From: Sphingomonas citricola
GTDB lineage: Bacteria > Pseudomonadota > Alphaproteobacteria > Sphingomonadales > Sphingomonadaceae
Assembly (NCBI RefSeq): GCF_019429535.1
Contig: NZ_JAHXZM010000002.1
Coordinates: 124,001-188,000 of the forward strand
DNA: 64,000 bases
Direction of reading: 5' to 3'
Below are positions 17,528 through 25,949 of this stretch, one piece after another (the stretch's first letter is position 1; each line of letters opens with the position of its first letter). Both the position numbers and the translations under genes were made by a program. The notes under the pieces were generated by a model. It was not told where the DNA came from, did not search any database, and was given only the letters and a program-made list of their open reading frames with translations.

Positions 17528-18625
17528 TCAGGGGGTGCACGCGTTCGGTGGGTAGGCGCGGCCGTTGGGCGCGAACAGGTGGGTGTTGGCGGGATCGACC
17601 GCGAAGCGCAGCCTCTTACCCAGCGTCACCGCGCGCTCGCCGGGCAATTGCGCGACGAGCGTATCCGCTGCACCCCCCGCACCCAGATGCGCGAAGGACA
17701 GCGGGCCGAGCCGCTCGAACAGTTCCACCGTGCCGGCGAAGGGGCCGTCGTCGGCGGCGAACAGATGCTCGGGGCGGACGCCGAGCGTGGCGGGCGCGCC
17801 GAGCGCCGATCGGGGCACGGCGGCCGCGGTTCTGACCACCGCGCCGTCGGGCAGCCGCACCGACGTCCCCGCGTCGTCGCATGCGTCGATCGTCACCGCG
17901 ACGAAGTTCATCCCCGGCGATCCGATCGCGGTCGCGACAGCTAGCGTCGCGGGGCGGCGATAGACGTCGAGCGGTGCGCCGACCTGCTCGATCCGCCCCT
18001 CGCTCATCACCGCGATCCGGTTCGCGAGCGTCATCGCCTCGAGCTGGTCGTGCGTCACGTAGATCATCGTGCTGCCGAGCTGCTGATGGAGCCGCGCGAA
18101 TTCGTGCCGCATCCGTGCGCGCAGCGCCGTGTCGAGGTTCGACAAGGGTTCGTCGAGCAGCAGCACGCGCGGATTGCGCACGACCGCGCGCGCGATCGAC
18201 ACGCGCTGGCGCTGCCCCCCCGACAAGGCGCGCGGGCGCCGGTCGAGCAAGGCGTCGAGGTCGAGCATCGCGGCGACCGACGCCACGCGCTCGGCGATCT
18301 CGCGCTTGGGAACGCCCGCGACCTTCAGCGGGAAGGCGATGTTCTGCGCGACCGAGAGGTGGGGGTAGAGCGCGTAGGACTGGAATACCATCGCGACGCC
18401 GCGGTCGGAGGGTGCCGCGTCCGTGACGTCGCGCCCCGCGATCGAGATCGATCCCGCGCTCGGCTCCTCCAGCCCCGCGATCATCCGCAGCAGCGTCGAC
18501 TTGCCGCATCCCGACGGCCCGACGAGGACGAGGAATTCGCCGTCCTCGATGTGCAGATCGGTCGGGTGAAGGACGACCGCGTCGCCGAACCGCTTGGTCA
18601 GGCCCGAAATCTCGACAGCGCTCAA
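17528..18625 (-). CDS. ABC sugar importer ATPase (MalK/UgpC type)
   Basis: This 365-residue ATPase has Walker A GPSGCGKST (36-44), the signature LSGGQRQRVSIARA, Walker B VLLLDEP, the H-loop YVTHDQ and a C-terminal TOBE region (from about 240) typical of the MalK/UgpC/MsmX group. It should energise the importer encoded just upstream on the other strand. Being convergent with the permeases rather than in their operon is unusual, and means it has its own promoter to the right of 18625. It may also serve other importers, as MsmX does (inference). Confidence 0.93.
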   Translation of the reverse strand: MSAVEISGLTKRFGDAVVLHPTDLHIEDGEFLVLVGPSGCGKSTLLRMIAGLEEPSAGSISIAGRDVTDAAPSDRGVAMVFQSYALYPHLSVAQNIAFPLKVAGVPKREIAERVASVAAMLDLDALLDRRPRALSGGQRQRVSIARAVVRNPRVLLLDEPLSNLDTALRARMRHEFARLHQQLGSTMIYVTHDQLEAMTLANRIAVMSEGRIEQVGAPLDVYRRPATLAVATAIGSPGMNFVAVTIDACDDAGTSVRLPDGAVVRTAAAVPRSALGAPATLGVRPEHLFAADDGPFAGTVELFERLGPLSFAHLGAGGAADTLVAQLPGERAVTLGKRLRFAVDPANTHLFAPNGRAYPPNACTP

Positions 18626-18842
18626 TCCGTATCCTCTCCGGCGCGGGCAGCAGCGACTGCCGATCGTCTGGTGACTGTCCTAGGATAAGAAGCGCGCCTT
18701 GTCTCGAACGCCGGATGCGGCCCGCGCGGTTTCGCGACACGCGGGTCGACGGGCGGTGGTGGCGGGTGCGTGCCGGCCGGGAACGACGTGCCGTCTCGCT
18801 CGCTTCAACCGCACGGACGCCGATGTTCGACGGAGATTCCCA

Positions 18843-19091
18843 ATGGCCGATCGCTTGGCTGCAACGCTGTACCGCATGGTGCTGCCCGATCATGTCTGCC
18901 CGTTCGGCGTTCGCGCCAAGGAGATGCTCGACGACGCAGGGTTCGCGGTCGACGATCGCATCCTCCGCTCACGCGACGAGGTGGAGGCGTTCAAGGCGGA
19001 GCACGGCGTCGCCACCACGCCGCAGGTGTTCATCGACGGCGAGCGGATCGGGGGCAGCGACGACCTCGAACGCTATCTGGCGAAGGGGTGA
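18843..19091 (+). CDS. Glutaredoxin
   Basis: The 82-residue product begins at the ATG at 18843, preceded by GGAG. It has a compact thioredoxin fold with active-site motif HVCPFG (Cys20) and the cis-proline segment ATTPQVFIDGERIGGSDDLERYL. Only one Cys is in the active site (CPFG), so it resembles monothiol-type or GrxC-like proteins more than the classical CPYC form. It is first in a run with a DCC-type thiol protein, a DUF427 protein and a photolyase. Confidence 0.88.
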   Translation: MADRLAATLYRMVLPDHVCPFGVRAKEMLDDAGFAVDDRILRSRDEVEAFKAEHGVATTPQVFIDGERIGGSDDLERYLAKG

Positions 19092-19169
19092 GCGCGTGGT
19101 GCGGGACGGATGCGACGTGGCGAGCATGGCCGGTCGCCGTGATCGCCGTCTTGCACGGGGCATCGCGCG

Positions 19170-19532
19170 GTGAAGCGCGTCACCGTCTGGCATGACGGAA
19201 GCTGCCCCTTGTGCCAGCGCGAGATCGCGCTGATGCGTCGGCTCGACACACGCGGGGCGATCGATTTCGTCGATGTCGCGGGCGCCGGCCACTGCCCGCT
19301 CGATCGCGCGGCGATGCTCGCACGCTTTCACGCGCGCGAGGAGGGCGGGCCGCTCTTGTCGGGCGCCGCGGCCTTCGCCGCGATGTGGCGCGCGATCCCG
19401 CTGCTCCGTCCGCTCGGCGAGTTGGCTAGAAACCACGTCATCCTGTGGTTGCTGGAGCGTTCGTACCGCGGCTTCCTGCGGGTGCGCCCGCGACTGCAGC
19501 GCTGGCTGACGCGGAAGGTCGCACGGGCATGA
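19170..19532 (+). CDS. DCC family (DUF393) thiol-disulfide protein
   Basis: The 120-residue product starts at GTG 19170. It has the family hallmark HDGSCPLCQREI (DxxCxxC-type, about residues 9-20), and the C-terminal half (NHVILWLLERSYRGFLRVRPRLQRWL) is typical of PF04134. The family is annotated as predicted thiol-disulfide oxidoreductase, without a proven substrate. It lies 78 bp after the glutaredoxin and overlaps the DUF427 gene (ATGA), so these genes are probably co-expressed. Confidence 0.85.
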   Translation: MKRVTVWHDGSCPLCQREIALMRRLDTRGAIDFVDVAGAGHCPLDRAAMLARFHAREEGGPLLSGAAAFAAMWRAIPLLRPLGELARNHVILWLLERSYRGFLRVRPRLQRWLTRKVARA

Positions 19533-20023
19533 GGCCGCGGCCCGCCCCCGTGGCACCCGGCCAGGAAAGCGTGTGGGACTATCCCCGCCCCGCGATCGCC
19601 GAGCCGAGCGGCCGGCACGTCCGCATCGAGCATCGCGGCGTGGTGGTGGCGGATACGAGCGCCGCGATCCGCACGCTGGAGACCAGCCATCCGCCGACGT
19701 GGTACCTGCCGCCCGCGGCGCTGACCCCGGGATTGCTGCGCCCGTCGTCGCGCCGCTCGTTCTGCGAGTGGAAGGGGGAGGCCGTCTATTGGCACCTCCA
19801 CGTCGGCGACGCGGTGCTGCGCGACGTGGCGTGGAGCTACCCCGATCCGACGCGGGACTTCGCGATCCTGCGCGACCATGTCGCCTTCTATGTCGCGCCG
19901 CTCGACCATTGCAGCGTCGACGGCGAGCAGGTGACCCCGCAGCCCGGCGGCTTCTACGGCGGGTGGATCACGTCCGATCTGGCTGGCCCGTTCAAGGGCG
20001 TGCCCGGCAGCATGGGATGGTAG
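19529..20023 (+). CDS. DUF427 domain protein
   Basis: The product has 164 residues from the ATG at 19529, which overlaps the DCC stop. The family (PF04248, COG2343) is recognisable from ESVWDYPRPA, TSHPPTWYLPP, FCEWKGEAVYWHL, DVAWSYPDP and FYVAPLDHCSVDGEQVTPQPGGFYGGW. No biochemical function is established that I know of. Its stop overlaps the photolyase start by 7 bp, so a link to light or oxidative damage is suggested by context only. Confidence 0.87.
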   Translation: MRPRPAPVAPGQESVWDYPRPAIAEPSGRHVRIEHRGVVVADTSAAIRTLETSHPPTWYLPPAALTPGLLRPSSRRSFCEWKGEAVYWHLHVGDAVLRDVAWSYPDPTRDFAILRDHVAFYVAPLDHCSVDGEQVTPQPGGFYGGWITSDLAGPFKGVPGSMGW

Positions 20024-21492
20024 ACGCACTGCCGGCAGGATTGCGCGATTGGCGCGAGGCGCCGCGCGTCCGCGTGCTGAGGGACGGGCGGCCCGACGAG
20101 GCGGGGCGCTTCGTCCTGTGCTGGTTGCAGCAGGCACTGCGCGCGCGCGACAATCCGGTGATCGACGCGAGCATCGTGCTCGGCAACGCGCTGGGGTTGC
20201 CGGTGCTCGTCTACCACGGCCTGCGCGAAGATTATCCCTACGCCTCGGATCGGCTGCACCATTTCATCCTCGGCGCGAGCCGCGATCTGGCGCAGGGATG
20301 CCGCGAGCGCGGCCTCGCCTTCGCCCACCATCTCGATCGTGCGGAGCGGCGGGAGAAGGGGCTTGTCCACCGGCTGGGCGCCAACGCGGCCGCGATCGTG
20401 CTCGAGGATCAGCCGACCTTCGTCGCGCGCTGGCAAGCCGACCGCGTCACCCGGCGCGCGGCCGTGCCGGTCTACGCGGTCAATGCCGCCTGCCTCGTGC
20501 CGCCCGCCGTGCTGGGCGACGGCATCCGCGGGCGATCGGGCTTCCTGCGCCAGCACGAACCGCGACGCGCCGAATGGCTGGCGACCGACGGGGCCGAGCC
20601 GACGCAGCCGGCCTATGTCGGCCCGCTGCCGTTCACGCCCGACCGGCTCAAAGAGATCGACACCGACGCGCTCGTCGCCGATCTGGCGATCGATCACACG
20701 CTGCCGGTCAACCCGGTGTTCCAGGCCGGGCGCGCGGCGGCCGAGCGGCAGTTGCGCCGCGCGGTGGCGGAGGTGTTGCCCGGCTATGCCGCGACGCGGA
20801 ACGACGCGACGCGGCCGGACGGCGCGAGCGGCCTGTCGCCGTACCTCCACTTCGGTGTGTTGGGCCCGCGGGAGGTCATGGCGGCGGTCGAGGCATCGGC
20901 GGCGGGGGCGAAGCACAAGACGAAGTTCGCCGACGAACTACTCGGCTGGCGCGAATGGTTCCATTATCAGGCGTGCGCGCTGGCCGCGCCCGAACGCTAC
21001 GACCGCGTCGCGGGCTGGGCCGTCGACACGCTCGCGGCGCACGCGCGCGATCCCCGCCCCGCGATCGAGACGCTCGACGCGCTGCTCCACGGCGAAACCC
21101 GCGACGAAAGCTGGAACGCGTGCCAGAAGCAGTTCCTGCTCGACGGCTGGATGCACAACAATCTGCGGATGTACTGGGCCAAGCGCATCATCGCGATGAC
21201 GCCGAGCCCGGAGGCGGCCTGGGCGACGGCCTGTTACCTCAACGACCGGTTGAGCCTCGATGGCCGCGATCCCTCGACCTACGGCAATATCGCCGCGATG
21301 TTCGCGGGCACGCCGTCGGAGCATGAGCGGCCGATCTACGGCCGCGTCGCGACGCGCGGCGACGGATCGACCCGCAGCAGGAGCGGCGGCGACCGATGGC
21401 TCGCGGCAGCGGCGGCGCGCGCGGTGCCGCGGGTATCGGTCCCGGCGGCCGTGCCGGTCGACCCGTATCTGACCGGCGAACCCGCGGCCTGA
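20017..21492 (+). CDS. Deoxyribodipyrimidine photolyase, class II-like
   Basis: From the ATG at 20017 the product is 491 residues. An N-terminal photolyase alpha/beta domain (about 20-170, FVLCWLQQALRARDNP) is followed by the FAD-binding helical domain. ESWNACQKQFLLDGWMHNN, LRMYWAKRII and LNDRLSLDGRDPSTYGNIAAMF match class II CPD photolyases. It should repair UV-induced pyrimidine dimers using blue light and FADH. The C-terminus (about 430-491) is a Ser/Arg- then Ala/Pro-rich tail of no recognised function. It is the last gene of the glutaredoxin/DCC/DUF427 run. Confidence 0.88.
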   Translation: MVDALPAGLRDWREAPRVRVLRDGRPDEAGRFVLCWLQQALRARDNPVIDASIVLGNALGLPVLVYHGLREDYPYASDRLHHFILGASRDLAQGCRERGLAFAHHLDRAERREKGLVHRLGANAAAIVLEDQPTFVARWQADRVTRRAAVPVYAVNAACLVPPAVLGDGIRGRSGFLRQHEPRRAEWLATDGAEPTQPAYVGPLPFTPDRLKEIDTDALVADLAIDHTLPVNPVFQAGRAAAERQLRRAVAEVLPGYAATRNDATRPDGASGLSPYLHFGVLGPREVMAAVEASAAGAKHKTKFADELLGWREWFHYQACALAAPERYDRVAGWAVDTLAAHARDPRPAIETLDALLHGETRDESWNACQKQFLLDGWMHNNLRMYWAKRIIAMTPSPEAAWATACYLNDRLSLDGRDPSTYGNIAAMFAGTPSEHERPIYGRVATRGDGSTRSRSGGDRWLAAAAARAVPRVSVPAAVPVDPYLTGEPAA

Positions 21493-21619
21493 AGCGGTGC
21501 CAAAGGTGAGCGAGCGGAGGCGGCACGCCGGCGGCGCTTCCCTCGGGTCCGCATCCGCCGCTATACGCGGCCACCGCAGCGTGCGCCGGCTCTCTCCGCC
21601 GACGCCACCGGATTGAGCA

Positions 21620-21955
21620 ATGGCCAGACGTTCGAAACACGATCCCTACGACCACCTGCCGCGCGAAGACGAGGCACCGGCCACCGCGGTGCCGTGCTGG
21701 CTGTGCAGCCGTCCGACCGGCGCGACGATCGTGTGGCACCATCCGGTGCCCAAGAGCCGCGGCGGGCGCGACGTCGTGCCGATGCACCCGATCTGCCAGC
21801 AGACGCTGACCGCCAACTTCACCAATTCGGAACTGCAGCGGCACGGAATGGACGTGACCGGACTGCTCGACAATCCGAACGTCCGCAAGTTCGTCGACTG
21901 GGTGGCGAAGAAGGACCCCGATTTCACGGCCACGATCACGAAGAAGCAGCGCTGA
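21620..21955 (+). CDS. HNH-domain small protein
   Basis: The 111-residue protein contains CWLC (about 26-29), then HHPVPKSRGGRDVVPMHPICQQ, the spacing of an HNH nuclease zinc site. Outside this core it is short and polar. Proteins of this size with one HNH core are widespread in alphaproteobacteria and their substrate is generally unknown. I see no restriction, toxin or phage genes next to it. Nuclease activity is inferred from the motif only. Confidence 0.8.
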   Translation: MARRSKHDPYDHLPREDEAPATAVPCWLCSRPTGATIVWHHPVPKSRGGRDVVPMHPICQQTLTANFTNSELQRHGMDVTGLLDNPNVRKFVDWVAKKDPDFTATITKKQR

Positions 21956-22076
21956 GCATCCGCCGCGGCCGCTCCTTTTTCGCCCGCGCGAGGGTGATGA
22001 GAAAAAAGCGCATTTTCTCCTGCGTTTGACGTCAGCCTCGCTTGCGCGTTGCCGAGGTCGCGGTCACGATGCGGCC

Positions 22077-23732
22077 ATGATCCGCTGGCTCCCGCTCGTT
22101 CTCCTCGCCACCACCACGCTCGCCACCACCACGCTCGCCACCACCACGCTCGCCGACGCCGCCGAGCCGCGACCGCCGATCCTGTCGCCCGCGCGGATCA
22201 AGGCCGACGTGAAGACGCTCAGCGCCGATGATTTCCACGGCCGCGGGCCGACGCAGGCGGGCGAGCCGATCACGCTGTCGTTCCTCGAACAGCGTTTCGC
22301 CGCACTCGGGCTGAAACCGGCGGGCGATAAGGGTTTCCGCCAGACGGTGCCGCTGCTGCGCTGGACGCGCGACGCGGCGCGGTTCCAGCTGTCGTTGAAC
22401 GGTGCGACGCGCGCGCTTCGCCCCGGTGTCGAGATCGCGGCATCGTCGCGGATCGTCGGCGCGACCGCACTGGACCGCGCGCCCGTCGTGTTCGTCGGGT
22501 ACGGCGTGGTCGAACCCAGGCTCGGTTACGATCCGTATCAGGGCGTCGACGTGCGCGGGAAGGTCGTCGTCGCGCTCGCGGGCGATCCCGATGTCGAGGC
22601 GGGGCGCGACCTGGGGTTCGGCGGCCGCGCGTCGAGCCCGGCCGCGCGCACCAAGCTGGCCGAGGCGCAGAAGCGCGGCGCCGCCGCCTTTTTCCAGATC
22701 CACGATACCTTTCCGTCGAGCTATCCGTGGCTCCAGCTCGCCAACAGCGACGCGGTGCCGGGCTACGCGCTCGACACCGGAACCGTGCCGCCCGCCTTCG
22801 GCATCCGCGGCACGTTGCGGAACGACATCGGCGTCGCGATGCTGAGGCAGGGCGGTCTGGATTACGCCGCCGCGAAACGCGCCGCGCAGGCGGCCACCTT
22901 TCGCGCGGTCGAGCTGAAGGGCGTGAGTTTCTCGGGCGAGGTCCGCACCAGCCTCGACCGCGCGGTCAGCCACAATATAGTCGGCGTGCTGCCGGGGACC
23001 GACGCGAAGGCGGGGAGCATCCTCTACGGCGCGCACTGGGACGCGTACGGCGAGAATGCGTTCGACCCGCCCGCCGATCGCATCCGCAACGGCGCGGTCG
23101 ACAACGGTAGCGGCACCGCAACGCTGCTGGAGATCGCGCGCACGTTCGCGAAGGCGCCGCGGTTGCGCCGGTCGGTCGTCTTCGCGCTGTGGACCGCGGA
23201 GGAGAAGGGGCTGCTCGGCGCGAGCTGGTACGCGGACCATCCGGCATTGCCGCTCGCGACCACCGCGGCGCAGTTCAACCTCGACCCGCACGTCGTGCTC
23301 GGGCGGACGCGCGACCTCGAGCTGATCGGTGTCGGGCGAACGCCGCTGGAGGCGGACCTGCAACGGGTGGCGGCAACGCAGGGGCTGCGGATCGTGCCCG
23401 AGGAGAATACCGAGGCGGGCTGGTATTACCGCTCCGACCATTATGCGCTGGCGCAAAAGGGCGTCCCCGGCGTCTATTTCCGCGCCGGGCACGATCTGGT
23501 CACCGGCGGCATGGCGGCGGGCGAGCGCGAGCGGTCGCGCTACAATGCCGAATGCTATCACCAGACCTGCGACGAATTCAAACCTGGGTGGGACATGACG
23601 GGCGCGGCGCAGGAAGGCAGCGTCGCTTACGCGCTCGGCCGCGAGATCGCGGGCGGGGCGGCGTGGCCGACGTGGAACGCATCCGAGCCGTTCCTCGCCG
23701 AGCGCGCCAAGAGCGACGCGGAGCGGCGCTGA
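22077..23732 (+). CDS. M28 family metallopeptidase, exported
   Basis: Starting at the ATG at 22077, the product has 551 residues and a signal peptide that includes a perfect threefold repeat (LATTT x3). A protease-associated-type region lies at about 125-280 (VVFVGYGVVEPRLGYD). The M28 zinc-peptidase domain follows, with GAHWDAYG (His320, Asp322), VDNGSGTATLLEIART (Asp342) and WTAEEKGLLG (Glu375-376), plus SDHYALAQKGVPGVYF later. It should be a periplasmic or secreted aminopeptidase. It converges with the acylase gene with a 4-bp gap and is part of an exported-hydrolase island. Confidence 0.9.
   Translation: MIRWLPLVLLATTTLATTTLATTTLADAAEPRPPILSPARIKADVKTLSADDFHGRGPTQAGEPITLSFLEQRFAALGLKPAGDKGFRQTVPLLRWTRDAARFQLSLNGATRALRPGVEIAASSRIVGATALDRAPVVFVGYGVVEPRLGYDPYQGVDVRGKVVVALAGDPDVEAGRDLGFGGRASSPAARTKLAEAQKRGAAAFFQIHDTFPSSYPWLQLANSDAVPGYALDTGTVPPAFGIRGTLRNDIGVAMLRQGGLDYAAAKRAAQAATFRAVELKGVSFSGEVRTSLDRAVSHNIVGVLPGTDAKAGSILYGAHWDAYGENAFDPPADRIRNGAVDNGSGTATLLEIARTFAKAPRLRRSVVFALWTAEEKGLLGASWYADHPALPLATTAAQFNLDPHVVLGRTRDLELIGVGRTPLEADLQRVAATQGLRIVPEENTEAGWYYRSDHYALAQKGVPGVYFRAGHDLVTGGMAAGERERSRYNAECYHQTCDEFKPGWDMTGAAQEGSVAYALGREIAGGAAWPTWNASEPFLAERAKSDAERR
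22104..22148 (+). repeat. Perfect 15-bp tandem repeat x3 inside the signal peptide
   Basis: CTCGCCACCACCACG occurs three times head to tail (22104, 22119, 22134) and encodes LATTT three times. The unit is a multiple of three, so slippage would change the signal-peptide length without a frameshift. Confidence 0.95.
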
Positions 23733-23736
23733 CGCG

Positions 23737-25920
23737 CTACTGGCCCGGCCGGTAGCGTCGCTCGACGTGCCCCGCCAGTTCGTCGGGGTAGAAATAGATC
23801 GGGCGCAATTGCCCCCTCGCGTAGCGGTCGATCTGATCGGCGAAATGTGGCGAGGCGGGATTGCCGCTCTGCCCGCCCGCCATCACCGCGCTCGCCTTCA
23901 CGCGCGGACCGAACTCGACCACCGCGACGAAGCTGTTGCCGCTGGTGCCGTAGTAGCGCTTCGTGCCCGGCCACGTCTTCGCGCCGAACGAGGCAAGACT
24001 GCCCCATTGCGCCGAGGTGAAGGGCACCGGGATCGACGCGCGCGCGTCGTTGAAATGCGGCTGGATCGCGTCGTCGAGCCGCTGGAACCGGTTGATCGCG
24101 CGCCACGGCGTCCGCCAGTCACCGAAATCGCGCGTCAGCCGCGCGACCGCCGCATCGAGCGCGGCGAGCCTGGACGCTGCGTCCACGCGCGTGGCGATGT
24201 AATCGGGCACGTTGACGCGCTCGGCCTGCGCGACGCTGCCGACCTCGCGCCAGAGCTGGTCGCCCCAGAAGACCGCGAGACTGGTCGCGACCGAATCGTA
24301 CGCCCAGCGGTGATCCCAGCGCGCCAGCGTCGCGACCGGTGCCGCCAGCCGTGCGCGTTGCGGATCGCGCGGGGGCAGCGCACGCCATGCTGCGACGAGC
24401 CCCGGCAGCAGCCGCGCGAAGGCGGGGAGGTACGGATCATAAGCGGCGTCGCGAAGCCGGCCGGACGTCCAGCCACGCTTGCCGGTCAGCAGCAGGTCGG
24501 CGTGCTCCCCCCGCGCATTGCCGCCGACCTGATCCATGTAGTGCGGGTAATCCTTCGCCCTCGGGCTGTCGGGGCCCGCCGCGCTCCACGGCCAGTCGTT
24601 GGTGTTGTGGACCCAGCCGACGCGCGGGTTGGCGACGCTCGGCAGGCTCGGCAGCGAATGCAGCCCGCGCCAGTCGGTCGCGGGATCGCTGCCGTCGACC
24701 GGGCGGGTATAGTCGAACCGGTCGTCGCGCACCGGCATGAACTGCGGCATCAGAAATGCGATTTCGCCGCGGTCGTCTGCAAACAACGTGTCGTTCGACG
24801 AATTCGCCTTGCGCTCGGCGACCGTCAGATAATCGGCGAGGTTCGTCGCCTTGGTACGCAGCCAGCTCTGCTCGAGCGCCGGGATCGGTCGCCACATCAG
24901 CGCGGTCGCGATCCAGCGCCCGTCCTTCGCCGCGACGACCGGGCCGTGGTGCGTGCGCCACGTCGTGAAGCGACGTTCCCCGATGCTGCCGTCGGCGCGG
25001 CGGACGCGGATCGTGACGACGCGCGGCGTGAGCGGGCGCGTCTCCGCTCCGTAGCTATACGTCCAGCCACCCGGGCGCCGCGTCACGCGTTCGGCGAACT
25101 GATCGACATTGTCGACGGTCGACGAGGTATGCATCCACCCGGCGTGCGCGTTGAACCCCTGATAGACGAAGAACTGCCCCCAGGTGCTGGCACCGTAGGC
25201 ATTGAGCCCCGCGTCGCTCGTAATCTGCGCCTCCGAGCGGAAATAGAAGCTGGTGTGCGGGTTAATCAGGAGTAGCGCGTGGCCGTCGCGGGTCAGTTTG
25301 GGCGCAATCGCGATGCCGTTCGATCCCGACGGTTCGCGCGGGATCGTGCCGCGCTCCTCGGGCGTGGGCGGGGTCGGCTGGCCGTAGAAGGTCTGCAGCT
25401 CGGACAGTGAGATCCGCTCGATGTCACCGCCGATGCTGCCTTCGGTGAAGCTGAGCGCCATCCACGGCTCGAACCGCGTCAGCACCTTCGGTTTCGTCGC
25501 GGTGTGCGTCGCGAGATAATAGTTCAGCCCATCCGCCCACGCCTGCATGAGCGCGCGCAGCCACGCGGGGCTGGCGGCATATTGCGCGCGCAGCTCGGCC
25601 TCGTCGACAAACAGGCGCTGGCGCAGGTCGGCCCAGACCGCCGTCTCGCCCTCGGCCTCGGCGGTACGGCCGAGCGCGGTCAGGTAATTCGCCTCGACGC
25701 GCGCGAAATCGTCCTCGGCCTGCGCGTAGGACATGCCGAACACCGCGTCGGCGTCGCTCTGCCCGTGGATATGCGGGATGCCCCAGTCGTCGCGCGTGAT
25801 CGTCACCCGCGCGGCTTGTGCCTGCCAGCGCGCCCGATCCGGGTCGGGCGCGGCTGCCACATTCGTCATCGCGACGGCGAGAAGCAGCGGATTGCGCGCG
25901 CGGCGAAGGAGCCTATCCAT
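23737..25920 (-). CDS. Penicillin-acylase family Ntn hydrolase
   Basis: The ATG at 25920 gives a signal peptide and a 727-residue precursor. The family layout is clear: an alpha-chain N-terminus (ITRDDWGIPHIHGQSDADAVFGMSYAQAEDDF), a linker, then EPSGSNGIAI, where Ser200 would become the N-terminal nucleophile of the beta chain after self-cleavage. NPHTSFYF, WMHTSSTVDNVDQFAE and HNTNDWPWSAAG follow. Family members hydrolyse amide bonds in beta-lactams, acyl-homoserine lactones or N-acyl amino acids, and the substrate cannot be read from sequence. It diverges from the amidohydrolase gene with only 29 bp between starts. Confidence 0.9.
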   Translation of the reverse strand: MDRLLRRARNPLLLAVAMTNVAAAPDPDRARWQAQAARVTITRDDWGIPHIHGQSDADAVFGMSYAQAEDDFARVEANYLTALGRTAEAEGETAVWADLRQRLFVDEAELRAQYAASPAWLRALMQAWADGLNYYLATHTATKPKVLTRFEPWMALSFTEGSIGGDIERISLSELQTFYGQPTPPTPEERGTIPREPSGSNGIAIAPKLTRDGHALLLINPHTSFYFRSEAQITSDAGLNAYGASTWGQFFVYQGFNAHAGWMHTSSTVDNVDQFAERVTRRPGGWTYSYGAETRPLTPRVVTIRVRRADGSIGERRFTTWRTHHGPVVAAKDGRWIATALMWRPIPALEQSWLRTKATNLADYLTVAERKANSSNDTLFADDRGEIAFLMPQFMPVRDDRFDYTRPVDGSDPATDWRGLHSLPSLPSVANPRVGWVHNTNDWPWSAAGPDSPRAKDYPHYMDQVGGNARGEHADLLLTGKRGWTSGRLRDAAYDPYLPAFARLLPGLVAAWRALPPRDPQRARLAAPVATLARWDHRWAYDSVATSLAVFWGDQLWREVGSVAQAERVNVPDYIATRVDAASRLAALDAAVARLTRDFGDWRTPWRAINRFQRLDDAIQPHFNDARASIPVPFTSAQWGSLASFGAKTWPGTKRYYGTSGNSFVAVVEFGPRVKASAVMAGGQSGNPASPHFADQIDRYARGQLRPIYFYPDELAGHVERRYRPGQ

Positions 25921-25949
25921 GACGTGAAGTCTAGGACGGGGAGAGCGCG

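Noticed and set aside
21999..22019. Short hairpin GAGAAAA/TTTTCTC after the HNH gene
   Set aside because: Only seven mostly A-T pairs with a 7-nt loop; too weak to call a terminator.
22032..23561. Minus-strand open frame of 509 codons
   Set aside because: Mirror of the M28 peptidase coding bias, without start signals or domains.
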